Source: Mobilisporobacter senegalensis (lineage in GTDB: Bacteria; Bacillota; Clostridia; Lachnospirales; Lachnospiraceae). Taken from it: a stretch of 64,000 bases of DNA. Below the pieces are notes generated by a model, which had not been told where the DNA came from, made no database searches, and saw only the letters and a program-made list of their open reading frames with translations. Location: NCBI RefSeq assembly GCF_003752155.1, contig NZ_RJVG01000001.1:124001-188000 (forward strand), given 5' to 3'. The position numbers were made by a program, and so were the translations under genes. Of this stretch, positions 27,926 to 37,407 are shown piece by piece (position 1 is the first letter of the stretch; every line of letters begins with the position of its first letter).

Positions 27926-28920
27926 TGATTCTCCTCCTTTTTGATTTCTCCATACTCTTCCGGTTTCTCCTGGTCGTCATCTTCTACTTCACTTTTTGTA
28001 AGTTCTAAGAAGATATCTTCTAAGGATTTTTTAGTTACTTTTAATTCATAGATAGGACATTGTGCTGCTGCTAATCCATAAAAAATATCTTCCCTGATTT
28101 CTATACTACCTTCACTTTCCACTGTTAAAGTAATATATCCGTCTTCTTTTTCTTCCTCAAATTCTATATGTATAATTCCATCAATATTTTTAAGAACAGA
28201 TTCTATCGTCTCTTTCTCACCATGAACCATAAGATAAATCCGATTGGTGGCTGACATATGTTTTGATAAGTTTTCCGGAGTATCTGACACAATTAATTTT
28301 CCTTTATTTATAATCATAACCAGATCACACAATGTACTGACTTCTGAAAGAATATGAGAACTGAGTATGACTGTATGCTCTTTGCTCAACTCTTTGATTA
28401 AATCCCTGATCTCAATAATCTGCATTGGATCCAATCCTACTGTTGGTTCATCAAGGATAATTAAATCAGGATAACCCATGATTGCTCCTGCCAGACCAAC
28501 TCTTTGCTTGTATCCTTTAGATAAATGTTTTATAAGCCGATCAGCCATATCTGTGATCTTTGTCAATTCCATAATCTCAAGAATCATATTCTCTTTCACT
28601 GGTTTTTTAACACCTTTAATATCAGCAACAAAATTAAGATATTCTTTGGTAGTCATATCAGGGTAAAGAGGTGGTATCTCCGGAAGATATCCGATGGATT
28701 TTTTTGCTTTTTCTGGTTCTTGCAAAATATCATTTCCATCAATGATTACACTGCCACTGGTAGCAGATATATAACCAGTGATGATATTCATTGTTGTAGA
28801 TTTACCGGCACCATTGGGTCCAAGAAATCCTAGAATCTTCCCCTTTTCCAGAGAAAAACTCAAATCATCAACTGCCCTTTGATTTCCATATTGTTTTATC
28901 AGATTTTTAACTTCAATCAA
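27922..28920 (-). CDS. GldA-like ABC transporter ATPase
   Basis: 332 residues with Walker A GPNGAGKST, signature LSKGYKQRVGLA and Walker B LIILDEPTVGLDP. An acidic C-terminal extension of about 95 residues is typical of the family. The start TTG at 28920 is chosen because AGGAGG lies 7 bases upstream. The ATG 36 bases further out has no ribosome binding site and lies next to the dapB terminator. It is the first gene of the operon, only 28 bases past that terminator, so its promoter must overlap the terminator or it depends on read-through. Confidence 0.9.
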   Translation of the reverse strand: MIEVKNLIKQYGNQRAVDDLSFSLEKGKILGFLGPNGAGKSTTMNIITGYISATSGSVIIDGNDILQEPEKAKKSIGYLPEIPPLYPDMTTKEYLNFVADIKGVKKPVKENMILEIMELTKITDMADRLIKHLSKGYKQRVGLAGAIMGYPDLIILDEPTVGLDPMQIIEIRDLIKELSKEHTVILSSHILSEVSTLCDLVMIINKGKLIVSDTPENLSKHMSATNRIYLMVHGEKETIESVLKNIDGIIHIEFEEEKEDGYITLTVESEGSIEIREDIFYGLAAAQCPIYELKVTKKSLEDIFLELTKSEVEDDDQEKPEEYGEIKKEENQ

Positions 28921-28947
28921 ATTAATTCCTCCTGTATTTATAAATTC

Positions 28948-29001
28948 AAAAAACACACATTATTCCTATTACCCAATTATAGGAAAAATGTGTGTTTTTT
29001 T
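28948..29001 (-). terminator. Terminator of dapAB
   Basis: AAAAAACACACATT faces AATGTGTGTTTTTTT, with an inner TTCCTAT/ATAGGAA stem. It lies 41 bases past the dapB stop. Confidence 0.85.
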
Positions 29002-29041
29002 ATCTAACATTCTGTGAAAATTTCGTGAACACTATTAAATT

Positions 29042-29797
29042 TCAGCCAATTACATGGGACATATCATACATTCCCGGTTCTTTTCCCCCTAAGAATTTTG
29101 CAGCACTAATTGCTCCCTTGGCAAAGATAGCTTTAGAATATGCTGTATGTTTAAATTCAATTACTTCATCCACTCCAGCAAATATTACTTCATGTTCTCC
29201 AACGATGGTCCCACCGCGAACAGCAGAAATGCCAATTTCTTTTTTATTTCTTTTCTCCTTTAAAGCAGAACGATCATATTGATAAGCATACTCGTTATTT
29301 AATACTTCATTTATAGCATCCGCTAATGCAAGAGCGGTTCCTGAAGGTGCATCAATTTTCCTGTTGTGATGTTTTTCAACGATTTCAATATCAAAATCAG
29401 CTCCATTAAGAACTTTGGTCGCTGTTTGCAATAATTTAAGAAGAGTATTTACTCCTAATGACATATTAGCAGATTTTAATATGGCAATCTTTTTACTTGA
29501 CTCCTGGATTGATTCAATTTGTTCACTGGATAGGCCTGTAGTACAAAGAACGATTGGTATCTTCTTTTTTACTGCATCCTTAAGTAGCTTATCAGCCGCT
29601 GCAGCGGAAGAAAAATCAATGATCACATCTGCTTCTATATCACATTCAGCTACTGAATTAAATACAGGATAGTAGTTATTCTTATTTCCACTTAAGTCAA
29701 TGCCTGCTACAATGTGAACATTTTCATCTTGTCTTGCAAGTTCCGAAATCACTTGTCCCATTGAGCCATTACATCCATGCATTATTATCCTTGTCAT
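29042..29797 (-). CDS. dapB: 4-hydroxy-tetrahydrodipicolinate reductase
   Basis: A 251-residue NAD(P)H-dependent enzyme, the second step of the diaminopimelate/lysine branch. The Rossmann nucleotide loop is GCNGSMG (8-14). The catalytic and substrate motif EKHHNRKIDAPSGTAL holds H143/H144 and K147. Length is normal. It lies 17 bases downstream of dapA and shares its lysine riboswitch, so product flow to lysine and peptidoglycan is controlled at both steps together. Confidence 0.97.
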   Translation of the reverse strand: MTRIIMHGCNGSMGQVISELARQDENVHIVAGIDLSGNKNNYYPVFNSVAECDIEADVIIDFSSAAAADKLLKDAVKKKIPIVLCTTGLSSEQIESIQESSKKIAILKSANMSLGVNTLLKLLQTATKVLNGADFDIEIVEKHHNRKIDAPSGTALALADAINEVLNNEYAYQYDRSALKEKRNKKEIGISAVRGGTIVGEHEVIFAGVDEVIEFKHTAYSKAIFAKGAISAAKFLGGKEPGMYDMSHVIG

Positions 29798-29814
29798 ATG
29801 CGTTGCTCCTTCAA

Positions 29815-30699
29815 TTATAGTAATCCTGCTTCTTTCATTAATTTACTTAACTTCTCTAGATTTGCTGGTTCCATTGGTGTAAGAGGTCTTCTAAGCTTTG
29901 GCCCTGATAATCCCATGAGATGTGCAGCTGCTTTCACTGGTATAGGATTCACTTCACTAAATAGAGCTTCAATTAACGGAAAATATTTCAATTGTAACTC
30001 AAGGCTTCCTTTTGTATCTCCAGATAAATATTTAGCCACTATATCATGTGTTTCTCTTGGTGCAATATTGGACAAGACAGAAATAACTCCAACTCCCCCT
30101 AAAGAGAGTAATGGTACTATTTGATCATCATTTCCCGAATATAGATCAAGCTTTCCATCTGTTAATGCCATTAAGGCCCCAGTCTGAGAAATATTTCCAC
30201 AGGCTTCTTTCATTCCTACAATATTATCCACAGTATTTACTAACGCAGCTACTGTCTTAGGTAAAATATTACATCCTGTCCGACCAGGTACATTATATAA
30301 TATAATAGGTACATCAACAGATTTTGCTATTTCTGTATAGTGTTCTATTAATCCACCCTGTGTTGCCTTGTTATAATATGGTGTTACCAGCAACAATCCA
30401 TCTACGCCAAACTTCTCTGCTTCTTTGGATAGATAAATGGCTGTTTCTGTGCAATTTGAACCAGTTCCTGCGATTACGGGAATACGTTTATTGGTTTTAT
30501 CAACAACCACTTTAATACATTCTAAATGCTCTTCATGGGTCAAGGTAGAAGCTTCTCCAGTCGTTCCACATACAATAATACTGTCTGTTCCTTCCTCCAC
30601 CTGAAAATCTACTAATTTTTCAAGCCCTTCGTAATCTACCTCCCCATTGTCCTTAAACGGTGTTATTAGTGCAACACCAGCACCTTTAAAAATTGCCAT
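29815..30699 (-). CDS. dapA: 4-hydroxy-tetrahydrodipicolinate synthase
   Basis: A 294-residue TIM-barrel lyase that condenses pyruvate with aspartate semialdehyde. The Schiff-base lysine is K164 (NIVGMKEACGN). Y135 (IILYNVPGRTG) and T46/T47 (CGTTGEA) complete the catalytic triad region. It is the first gene of dapAB, with GGAGG upstream and a lysine riboswitch in its leader. Confidence 0.97.
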   Translation of the reverse strand: MAIFKGAGVALITPFKDNGEVDYEGLEKLVDFQVEEGTDSIIVCGTTGEASTLTHEEHLECIKVVVDKTNKRIPVIAGTGSNCTETAIYLSKEAEKFGVDGLLLVTPYYNKATQGGLIEHYTEIAKSVDVPIILYNVPGRTGCNILPKTVAALVNTVDNIVGMKEACGNISQTGALMALTDGKLDLYSGNDDQIVPLLSLGGVGVISVLSNIAPRETHDIVAKYLSGDTKGSLELQLKYFPLIEALFSEVNPIPVKAAAHLMGLSGPKLRRPLTPMEPANLEKLSKLMKEAGLL

Positions 30700-30780
30700 A
30701 AGAAGCCCTCCTATAAGTATTTAAGTTACTGTTCGGCTTTTATACTTTATTATATTCATTAAATGTCTATTTCTTTCCGT

Positions 30781-31020
30781 AAAAAAAGCCGACACCTGGT
30801 CGACTCCTAAAGAATTTCCGTATGTCAAAAAGACCGAAAATGTTCTCTAGGTAGCACTCCATCATGTTGCATTGATGACAGTCATATGGCTCTTAACCAT
30901 ATGCCCAGGAATAGAAATTCAGGGTTACTACTCCTTCGGCATCTTTTCCTTTCCATTGCATTCGACTATGGCTGAACATATCCTGCAATTTACTCTTAAA
31001 AAATGCGCCTCTACCAAAAA
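30781..31020 (-). promoter_or_regulatory. Lysine riboswitch (L box) upstream of dapAB
   Basis: Read leftward, the leader shows the L-box hallmarks GGTAGAGGCGC (complement of 31005-31015), AAGAGTAA, GCCGAAGGAG, and the closing GGAGTGCTACC pairing with GGTAG. The aptamer spans about 30849-31017. An intrinsic terminator follows, with stem AGTCGAC/GTCGGCT (30788-30806) and a T run. Lysine binding should favour the terminator and lower dapAB expression. Confidence 0.93.
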
Positions 31021-31071
31021 TATTAAATTAATAACAGATATGTACAATATCTTCTATTATTTATGCCTCTT

Positions 31072-31100
31072 ATACTAACATTCCTTATTTCTTTTGTCAA
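31072..31100 (-). promoter_or_regulatory. Promoter of the lysine-riboswitch/dapAB transcript
   Basis: TTGACA (31095-31100) and TAGTAT (31072-31077) lie on the minus strand with a 17-base spacer. The distance upstream of the aptamer is suitable. Confidence 0.75.
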
Positions 31101-31199
31101 CCAATAAAGCTAATTTAATTAAGTAATTCAATATTATATTTAATTATATAAAATAAATATTCTACTCCTATTATCTGTTTAGATTTTGTTCTCTAAAAA

Positions 31200-31231
31200 A
31201 GACAAGATACGGTATGTCCTGTATCTTGTCT
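31200..31231 (-). terminator. Terminator of the chemotaxis receptor gene
   Basis: A perfect 11-bp stem, AGACAAGATAC, with a 10-base loop. A run of T follows on the minus strand (complement of the A run ending at 31200). Confidence 0.85.
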
Positions 31232-31277
31232 TAAATATTTAATCCAATGAATTCTATGTGTGATTATAGACATTCGA

Positions 31278-33302
31278 TTATATCTTAAATGTTTTTATCT
31301 GTTTATCAAGATTCTCAGCAGTCTCTGCTAATTCCATGGCATCTTTACCTACAGTCTCACTATTAGAAGTAACCTGAGTTGCCTGTTCCGACAGACTTTC
31401 AGATGTTGCAAGGATTTCCTCTGCTCCTGCAGATTGTTCTTCTGTTATGGCTGCAACAGAAGTCGCTACATTATCTACATGCTGCACTTTTTCAATCATA
31501 TCCTGTACAATTGTACTCGTTTCACTTACCGTTGAATAAATGGTTCCAAAAGTTTCACTTGCAGTATCGATCAATGTCATGCTCTTCTTAATACTATCTG
31601 CACTTTCTTTTGTCTTATCCACTGTATTATTAACTAATCTGCTTATATTATTTGTTAATTCTGAAATGTTCTTAACGGAATTTTCACTGTTTTCTGCTAA
31701 CTTTCTGATTTCCTCCGCTACTACTGCAAAACCTTTTCCGGCTTCTCCAGCTCTTGCCGCTTCAATTGCTGCATTTAATGATAAAAGATTTGTTTCCTCT
31801 GCAATCTCACCGATCAAAGTTACGATATCATTAATCTTTCCAGTAGATTCTCCAACTTCTTCTACCGATTTTACTAATGAGCTAACCGTGTCCTTCACTT
31901 CTTCCATGGCCAGATTTATCTGTTCCATATCTTTACGTCCCTGTTCGGAAACATTAACTGTCTCATTCATTTTTCCGCTGGCTTCTTTTCCTTTCACACC
32001 GGTCTCAGAAACCACCATTGCCAATGTAGTTGCATTTTCTGCGATTTCACTTACAGACCTTGCAAGTTCATCTACCGTTGAATTAAGTTCTCCCATGGAA
32101 CTGGATTGGTTTTGTGCAGAATTGTATAAGTTTTCTGCTACTTTACTGCTGTTTTCTGCCTGCCCGCTTAACTTATCAGACATACTTCCAATCTCTTTCA
32201 GAATTCCCCGCATCGTTTCAATGAATTTCTGCATCCTGCGGCTCATAACAGCAATTTCATCATTCCCTTTTGCAGTTACATTTACAGTAAAATCACCTTT
32301 TGTAATCTCTGTAATTGCTACTGTTAATTTCTTGATTGGATGAATGATTACATGGATCACTCTTTCTATAATAACCATAACTAAAAGAATCGAAACAATT
32401 GCAAGTATGATAACTAATAACTGTAGTTCCTGTAACGAGCCTAATACTTCAGCCTGGGGAACTGTGGATACTAATACCCAGTTAGAATTCTCCACCATTT
32501 CCAAATCTACAATATATGTGTCTTTATTCTGTTTCACATGGAATGCATTGTAATCTTTTGCATTCATATGTTTTACTACTTCTGCTAAAAAAATATCTTC
32601 ACTGTTCTCATTAATTTCCATGTTCATAAGATCTGGATCCTGATGTGCAATAATTGTATTCGTAGAGGTATCAACCAAAAAAGCTGTCCCTGTTTTCATA
32701 ACCTTCATTTCTTTCACCATATTTGATATTTCTTCAAGTGAAATATCCACAGCAGCTACTCTATTTACCCCATTGACCGGTTTTATTTTAGCCGATGCAC
32801 TTACAACTGGTTTATTTGTAATTACATCAATATAAGACGGTCCATAGGCAAAACTATCATTTTTTAATCCTCTTATATACCAGTCTCTTTCCGTTACTAC
32901 AAAATCATCCGGTGGAATATAATTAAATGGATTGATAAATTCCAGATTATCAGTACCTATATAAACACCATCAGGAAAATTATCGTTTTGATCCATGGTA
33001 GAAATCAGATATGACATTTGGGTATCTTCATTAAAGGCTACTGTGTCTAATGTATTCTTAACAGAATTCAGGAAAGATAAGATATCTTGTGACCAAGTTT
33101 CAATCTGATTGGCATTTGCCAAAGAAACTGATTCAATTGTCTGATTGCCATAACCTACGATTATCTTTTTTGCAGCTTGAAAAGTAATCGTTAAAAGAGT
33201 CACTATTGAAATAATCATAATTGGGATTACAATAAATATTAATTTTGCTTTAATGCTACCCCGTTTTGTTTTTTCATTATCATTTGTTCGACTTTTTTTC
33301 AT
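31278..33302 (-). CDS. Methyl-accepting chemotaxis protein with Cache sensor
   Basis: A 674-residue transmembrane chemoreceptor. Helix 1 is at about 19-41. The periplasmic-side sensor (about 45-285) is a double Cache type, with ERDWYIRGL and [15 protein letters not shown] motifs that often bind amino acids or small organic ligands. Helix 2 is at about 290-312, then a HAMP domain. A long signalling helix follows, with the conserved hairpin tip [20 protein letters not shown]. It has its own promoter and terminator. The ligand is unknown. Confidence 0.94.
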   Translation of the reverse strand: MKKSRTNDNEKTKRGSIKAKLIFIVIPIMIISIVTLLTITFQAAKKIIVGYGNQTIESVSLANANQIETWSQDILSFLNSVKNTLDTVAFNEDTQMSYLISTMDQNDNFPDGVYIGTDNLEFINPFNYIPPDDFVVTERDWYIRGLKNDSFAYGPSYIDVITNKPVVSASAKIKPVNGVNRVAAVDISLEEISNMVKEMKVMKTGTAFLVDTSTNTIIAHQDPDLMNMEINENSEDIFLAEVVKHMNAKDYNAFHVKQNKDTYIVDLEMVENSNWVLVSTVPQAEVLGSLQELQLLVIILAIVSILLVMVIIERVIHVIIHPIKKLTVAITEITKGDFTVNVTAKGNDEIAVMSRRMQKFIETMRGILKEIGSMSDKLSGQAENSSKVAENLYNSAQNQSSSMGELNSTVDELARSVSEIAENATTLAMVVSETGVKGKEASGKMNETVNVSEQGRKDMEQINLAMEEVKDTVSSLVKSVEEVGESTGKINDIVTLIGEIAEETNLLSLNAAIEAARAGEAGKGFAVVAEEIRKLAENSENSVKNISELTNNISRLVNNTVDKTKESADSIKKSMTLIDTASETFGTIYSTVSETSTIVQDMIEKVQHVDNVATSVAAITEEQSAGAEEILATSESLSEQATQVTSNSETVGKDAMELAETAENLDKQIKTFKI

Positions 33303-33355
33303 AATAATCCTTCTTTCTTAAATTTTTCTTAAATTTGTCTTAAGTTGTTAGTAAG

Positions 33356-33384
33356 ATATTATATTCATTCTTAACTTTAGTCAA
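33356..33384 (-). promoter_or_regulatory. Putative promoter of the chemoreceptor gene
   Basis: TTGACT (33379-33384) is followed on the minus strand by TATAAT at a 15-base spacing or TAATAT at 17 bases (33356-33361). No sigma-28 consensus was seen. Confidence 0.5.
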
Positions 33385-33459
33385 GAAAAATTTGTTGAAT
33401 ACTGTTATCTTTTGTTGAATTTTACATTATTCTTCAAATATGGTTTATTGATAACAAAA

Positions 33460-33490
33460 AGAGAGCAAGAAAAATGCTTCATTGCTCTCT
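33460..33490 (-). terminator. Terminator of the corrinoid adenosyltransferase gene
   Basis: AGAGAGCAA and TTGCTCTCT form a 9-bp stem. An A run to its left gives the T tail for leftward transcription. Confidence 0.75.
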
Positions 33491-33515
33491 AATAATATTT
33501 ATTAAATTTTAAATT

Positions 33516-34004
33516 TTATTCTTTAATTGGAACAATCTCTGATATTCGATCCATATATGGAACTAATTGTTCCGGAAGATTCTGTCCCGTTAAAAGAAGT
33601 TTATAATAATCTTCTTTTAAATTAATTAACTTTATTATATCATCTACTGTGATAATGTCTAAATCAATAAGGCCCAGTATTTCGTCTAGTACAAGGACAT
33701 CACATTCCCCTGTTTCAATCACTTTTCTTGCGAAATTAAAACCATTTAGAATGTTTTTTCTCTCCTCATTCCTCTCTTCCTCATTCAGATCACGATAATA
33801 TTCATGTGCCTTTTCAAATCGGAATAATTTTATACTTGGTTCAAGTTTTAAAAGAAAAGAAAATTCATCTGTGTCCTTTCCTTTTAGGAATTGAATCATG
33901 ATCACTGATTTACCTTGACTTGCTGCCCGGATACATTGCCCTACTGCAGCAGTTGTCTTACCTTTTCCCTTCCCAAAATATACCTGAACTTTCTTTTTAT
34001 CCAT
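33516..34004 (-). CDS. CobO/BtuR-type corrinoid adenosyltransferase
   Basis: A 162-residue ATP-binding protein that transfers adenosine to cobalt of corrinoids to make the active B12 coenzyme. The P-loop GKGKGKTT (11-18) and the Walker-B-like VLDEILGLID are those of the CobA/CobO family. The protein is slightly shorter than classical CobA (about 170-200). No other cobalamin genes lie nearby, so a salvage role is likely. AGGTGAAAATA precedes the start. Confidence 0.87.
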   Translation of the reverse strand: MDKKKVQVYFGKGKGKTTAAVGQCIRAASQGKSVIMIQFLKGKDTDEFSFLLKLEPSIKLFRFEKAHEYYRDLNEEERNEERKNILNGFNFARKVIETGECDVLVLDEILGLIDLDIITVDDIIKLINLKEDYYKLLLTGQNLPEQLVPYMDRISEIVPIKE

Positions 34005-34177
34005 TTATTTTCACCTCATTGTACACGCCGCAAGACGTAACTGTACATCATTACTCGTATCTTTATCTGATGACTACCAACTGTAACGCTTCCTTTTATA
34101 AATTGAAATGCTGCACTTTAAGTTAGTACTGATACGTGGTATTGTAACATAGATTTTTAAAAAAATCTATTATTTTA

Positions 34178-34810
34178 TTATTCTTCTTCTATATATTCTA
34201 ATTTACTTACAGAAACCTCGTAGGCAACTCTTTTTTCGAATTCATTCTCTGCTATTTTCTTTTGATACTCTCTACTTTGAATTCTTCCCCATACCTGTAT
34301 ATGTCCACCTACAGTAAATTTTTCTGCAAATCTGGCATTTCTGCCCCAGCAGATGCACGGAATATAATCTGACTTTCCATAAGGCCGGTTTACAGCAAGC
34401 AGGATATCTGCAATTTCTCTACCCAGAGGAGTCTTTCGGTAGACTGGAGCCTTACAGATGTAACCATCCAAGAAAATTGAATTAGGTTTGGAACTTACAT
34501 AATCTTCCTCCAGAATTTTAATTTCACGAACAAATACCGATAATACTAATCGATTTTTATTTCCTTCATGTCGATTATAGGATCTGAATTGACCTGTTAC
34601 TTCTATGTACTTGCCCTTATAATCTTCCTTCACATCTATAAGTCTTTCTGATATCATAAGTGGAATAATATCATAAGAATTACTTAAGCGATCAACTGAA
34701 ACTTCTAAAATATAAAATCCTTCTCCAAATACATCGTGACTAAATGTAAAGCCACTTACTACCTCTCCTGCAATATTTACTTGATTATTATCAAATACTT
34801 TATCTGTCAT
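34178..34810 (-). CDS. Tandem OB-fold single-strand DNA-binding-like protein
   Basis: 210 residues that appear to hold two OB-fold modules. The first is at about 5-95 (NQVNIAGEVVSGFTFSHDVF, then GKYIEVTGQFRSY). The second is at about 105-200 (IFLDGYICKAPVYRKTPLG, then GGHIQVWGRIQSREYQKK). The second has the classic SSB pattern, while the first is more diverged. No acidic SSB tail ending in DDDIPF is present. ATG 34810, with GAGAGGAG upstream, is preferred over a longer frame. It may be a primosomal or accessory SSB; the role is unknown. Confidence 0.7.
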   Translation of the reverse strand: MTDKVFDNNQVNIAGEVVSGFTFSHDVFGEGFYILEVSVDRLSNSYDIIPLMISERLIDVKEDYKGKYIEVTGQFRSYNRHEGNKNRLVLSVFVREIKILEEDYVSSKPNSIFLDGYICKAPVYRKTPLGREIADILLAVNRPYGKSDYIPCICWGRNARFAEKFTVGGHIQVWGRIQSREYQKKIAENEFEKRVAYEVSVSKLEYIEEE

Positions 34811-34939
34811 ATAGTACGACTCCTCTCTCTTTTTCCGCACAGAATTTACCTTCTGCTATGAATTAATTCCTTTACTATGTATATTCAGGTAAAGTCATTT
34901 TTAGAAGTAAATTTTTGTAAATTTAGAAAAAATTTTTTC

Positions 34940-34967
34940 TTGTATTATTAAAATTATATGTTACAAT
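34940..34967 (+). promoter_or_regulatory. Putative promoter of typA
   Basis: TTGTAT (34940-34945) and TACAAT (34962-34967) with a 16-base spacer, about 70 bases upstream of the typA start codon. Confidence 0.6.
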
Positions 34968-35034
34968 AGTAAAGTTGTAATAGTGTGTATATTGGGGTAT
35001 GCTAAACCCATCTATATAAAGGAAGGATTAATAT

Positions 35035-36864
35035 ATGAAAATCAAAAGAGAAGACGTCAGAAACATTGCAATTATTGCACATGTTGATCATGGTAAAACA
35101 ACATTAGTTGATGAATTACTAAAACAAAGTGGTGTTTTTCGTTCTAATCAAGTTGTACAAGAAAGAGTTATGGATTCCAATGATATTGAAAGAGAACGAG
35201 GAATTACAATTCTTTCCAAGAACACTGCTGTTTATTATAATGATGTTAAAATCAATATCATAGATACACCGGGACATGCTGATTTTGGTGGTGAAGTAGA
35301 ACGTGTCTTAAAAATGGTCAACGGTGTAGTTTTAGTAGTTGATGCATTTGAAGGTGCTATGCCCCAGACCAAATTCGTTCTAAAAAAAGCATTAGAACTG
35401 GAATTACCTGTAATTGTATGTATCAATAAAATTGACAGACCGGAAGCCAGACCTCAGGAGGTCATTGATGAAGTTCTTGAATTATTTATTGATCTTGATG
35501 CATCTGAAGAGCAATTGGATTGTCCTTTCGTATATGCTTCTGCAAGAAATGGTATTGCTATTCTGGAACTTGATGAATCCCCTGAAAATATGAAACCATT
35601 ATTTGAAACTATTATTGATTATATCCCAGCTCCTGAAGGAGATCCAGAAGCCGATACACAAGTACTTATCAGCACCATCGACTATAATGAATATGTGGGA
35701 CGCATTGGTGTGGGTAAAGTGGATAATGGAACGATTAAAGTAAATCAAGATGTTGTAATTGTAAATCATCATGAGCCAGAAAAAAATTATAAAGTAAAAA
35801 TTAATAAACTATATGAATTTGATGGTCTTAAAAAAGTGGAAGTAAATGAAGCAACAATTGGTGCCATTGTAGCTATCTCTGGTGTATCTGAACTTCACAT
35901 AGGGGACACGATCTGCTCTCCTGCTAACCCCATATCAATTCCTTTCCAGAAGATATCAGAACCTACCATTGCAATGCATTTTATTGTAAATGATAGTCCC
36001 CTTGCTGGAAAAGAAGGAAAGTTTGTAACATCCCGCCATTTAAGAGAACGTTTATTCCGGGAATTAAATACGGATGTGAGTCTTCGAGTGGAAGAAACTG
36101 ACACGACAGAAAGCTATAAAGTATCTGGCCGTGGTGAGTTACATCTATCTGTTCTTATTGAAAATATGAGGCGTGAAGGTTTTGAATTTGCGGTAAGTAA
36201 AGCAGAAGTGTTATATAAGAATGATGACAAGGGTAAATTACTTGAACCAATGGAAAGAGCAATTATTGACGTTCCTGATGAATTTACCGGAAATGTAATT
36301 GATAAATTAAGTCAAAGAAAAGGAGAATTACAAGGTATGTCAGCCTCAAACGGCGGTTATACAAGACTGGAATTCTCTATACCATCCAGAGGCCTTATTG
36401 GTTATCGTGGTGAATTTCTGACTGATACAAAAGGAAATGGTATTATCAATACATTATTTGACGATTATGGTCCTTATAAGGGGGATATCCAATATAGAAA
36501 GCAAGGTTCCCTTATTGCATACGAATCCGGCGAGTCTATTACTTATGGATTGTATAATGCACAAGAACGTGGTGTCTTATTCATTGGTGCAGGAGAAAAA
36601 GTTTATGCCGGCATGGTTATTGGACAGAACGGAAAAGCGGAAGATATCGAAGTTAATGTATGTAAACGTAAGCAATTAACAAACACTCGTTCTTCCGGTG
36701 CAGATGATGCCCTAAAACTTGTACCGCCAAAAGTTCTTAGCCTGGAACAAGCCCTTGAGTTTATTGACACAGATGAACTATTAGAAGTTACTCCGACTAG
36801 TTTAAGAATCCGTAAGAAAATATTAGATCCAACCCAACGTATGCGTGCCAAAAGAAATAGTTAA
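35035..36864 (+). CDS. typA: Ribosome-associated GTPase TypA/BipA
   Basis: A 609-residue translational GTPase of the EF-G family that acts on ribosome assembly, notably under cold or stress. G1 is AHVDHGKTT (15-23), the switch contains RGITI, G3 is DTPGHADFGGEVERV, and G4 is NKIDR. C-terminal domains III, V and the BipA-specific end (KKILDPTQRMRAKRNS) are complete. GGAAGGA precedes the ATG. The 1-kb region after it holds two large palindromic repeats. Confidence 0.97.
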   Translation: MKIKREDVRNIAIIAHVDHGKTTLVDELLKQSGVFRSNQVVQERVMDSNDIERERGITILSKNTAVYYNDVKINIIDTPGHADFGGEVERVLKMVNGVVLVVDAFEGAMPQTKFVLKKALELELPVIVCINKIDRPEARPQEVIDEVLELFIDLDASEEQLDCPFVYASARNGIAILELDESPENMKPLFETIIDYIPAPEGDPEADTQVLISTIDYNEYVGRIGVGKVDNGTIKVNQDVVIVNHHEPEKNYKVKINKLYEFDGLKKVEVNEATIGAIVAISGVSELHIGDTICSPANPISIPFQKISEPTIAMHFIVNDSPLAGKEGKFVTSRHLRERLFRELNTDVSLRVEETDTTESYKVSGRGELHLSVLIENMRREGFEFAVSKAEVLYKNDDKGKLLEPMERAIIDVPDEFTGNVIDKLSQRKGELQGMSASNGGYTRLEFSIPSRGLIGYRGEFLTDTKGNGIINTLFDDYGPYKGDIQYRKQGSLIAYESGESITYGLYNAQERGVLFIGAGEKVYAGMVIGQNGKAEDIEVNVCKRKQLTNTRSSGADDALKLVPPKVLSLEQALEFIDTDELLEVTPTSLRIRKKILDPTQRMRAKRNS

Positions 36865-36876
36865 TTCCTGCCTTGC

Positions 36877-36913
36877 AAACAGACGCTTTGCTTGTTACAA
36901 ACAGACGCTTTGC
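36877..36913. repeat. 15-bp direct repeat flanking palindrome B1
   Basis: AAACAGACGCTTTGC occurs at 36877-36891 and again at 36899-36913. The tail GCTTTGC has an inverted match, GCAAAGC, at 37145-37151 on the other side of the palindrome. Confidence 0.8.
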
Positions 36914-36926
36914 CCCAGGGTATACC

Positions 36927-37128
36927 AAGCGGCTGGTGATTGTTTGATTTTATCTCAGTTAAGGTTTTTAGTTGTTCTAATTCTAATATAATTGCTTATA
37001 ACATCACTTTGAAAAACCAACTCGCTTCGCTCAGACAGAATTTTTCAAAGTGATTGTCGCTCTTATATTAGAATAAGAACATCACAAAACCTTAAAATCC
37101 AATAAAATCAAACAATCACCAGTCGCTT
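36927..37128. repeat. 202-bp layered palindrome B1
   Basis: The outer arm (36927-36952) matches the complement of 37103-37128 at 25 of 26 positions. The middle arm (36961-36991) pairs imperfectly with 37063-37093. The central stem ATCACTTTGAAAAA (37003-37016) pairs perfectly with 37041-37054. The central loop carries ACTCGCTTCGCTCAGACAG, whose complement recurs, slightly changed, at 37521-37545 in B2. No gene lies inside. Confidence 0.9.
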
Positions 37129-37407
37129 CTATATAGACTGAGACGCAAAGCTGATATTGAGAAAATGAAAGAATTAATGATTAACTATTTGGCTGCTTTA
37201 TTCTCTGGTTTTAATATTGGGGAAATAATAATAACTTTTTTTATAATCTACCATGTAATCTCTATATAAAAATTGTTCGTTATCCATATACTATTGATAT
37301 TATATAGAAGTACATTTTATAGATTAATATAATTTAAATGGATGATTTAAATCAATTCTGATGTCACAGAATGATAAATGTAGTTAACTTGATCCATAGA
37401 ATGTCAG
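37129..37407. other. Gene-free AT-rich spacer between B1 and B2
   Basis: No coding potential or clear repeat is seen apart from the edge of B1. Confidence 0.5.

Noticed and set aside
30872-31078. A 68-codon rightward reading frame
   Set aside because: It is the antisense of the lysine riboswitch, which explains its sequence.
31540-32343. A 267-codon frame opposite the chemoreceptor
   Set aside because: Antisense to a clear MCP. Long antisense frames are expected there because of the regular codon pattern, and there is no ribosome binding site.
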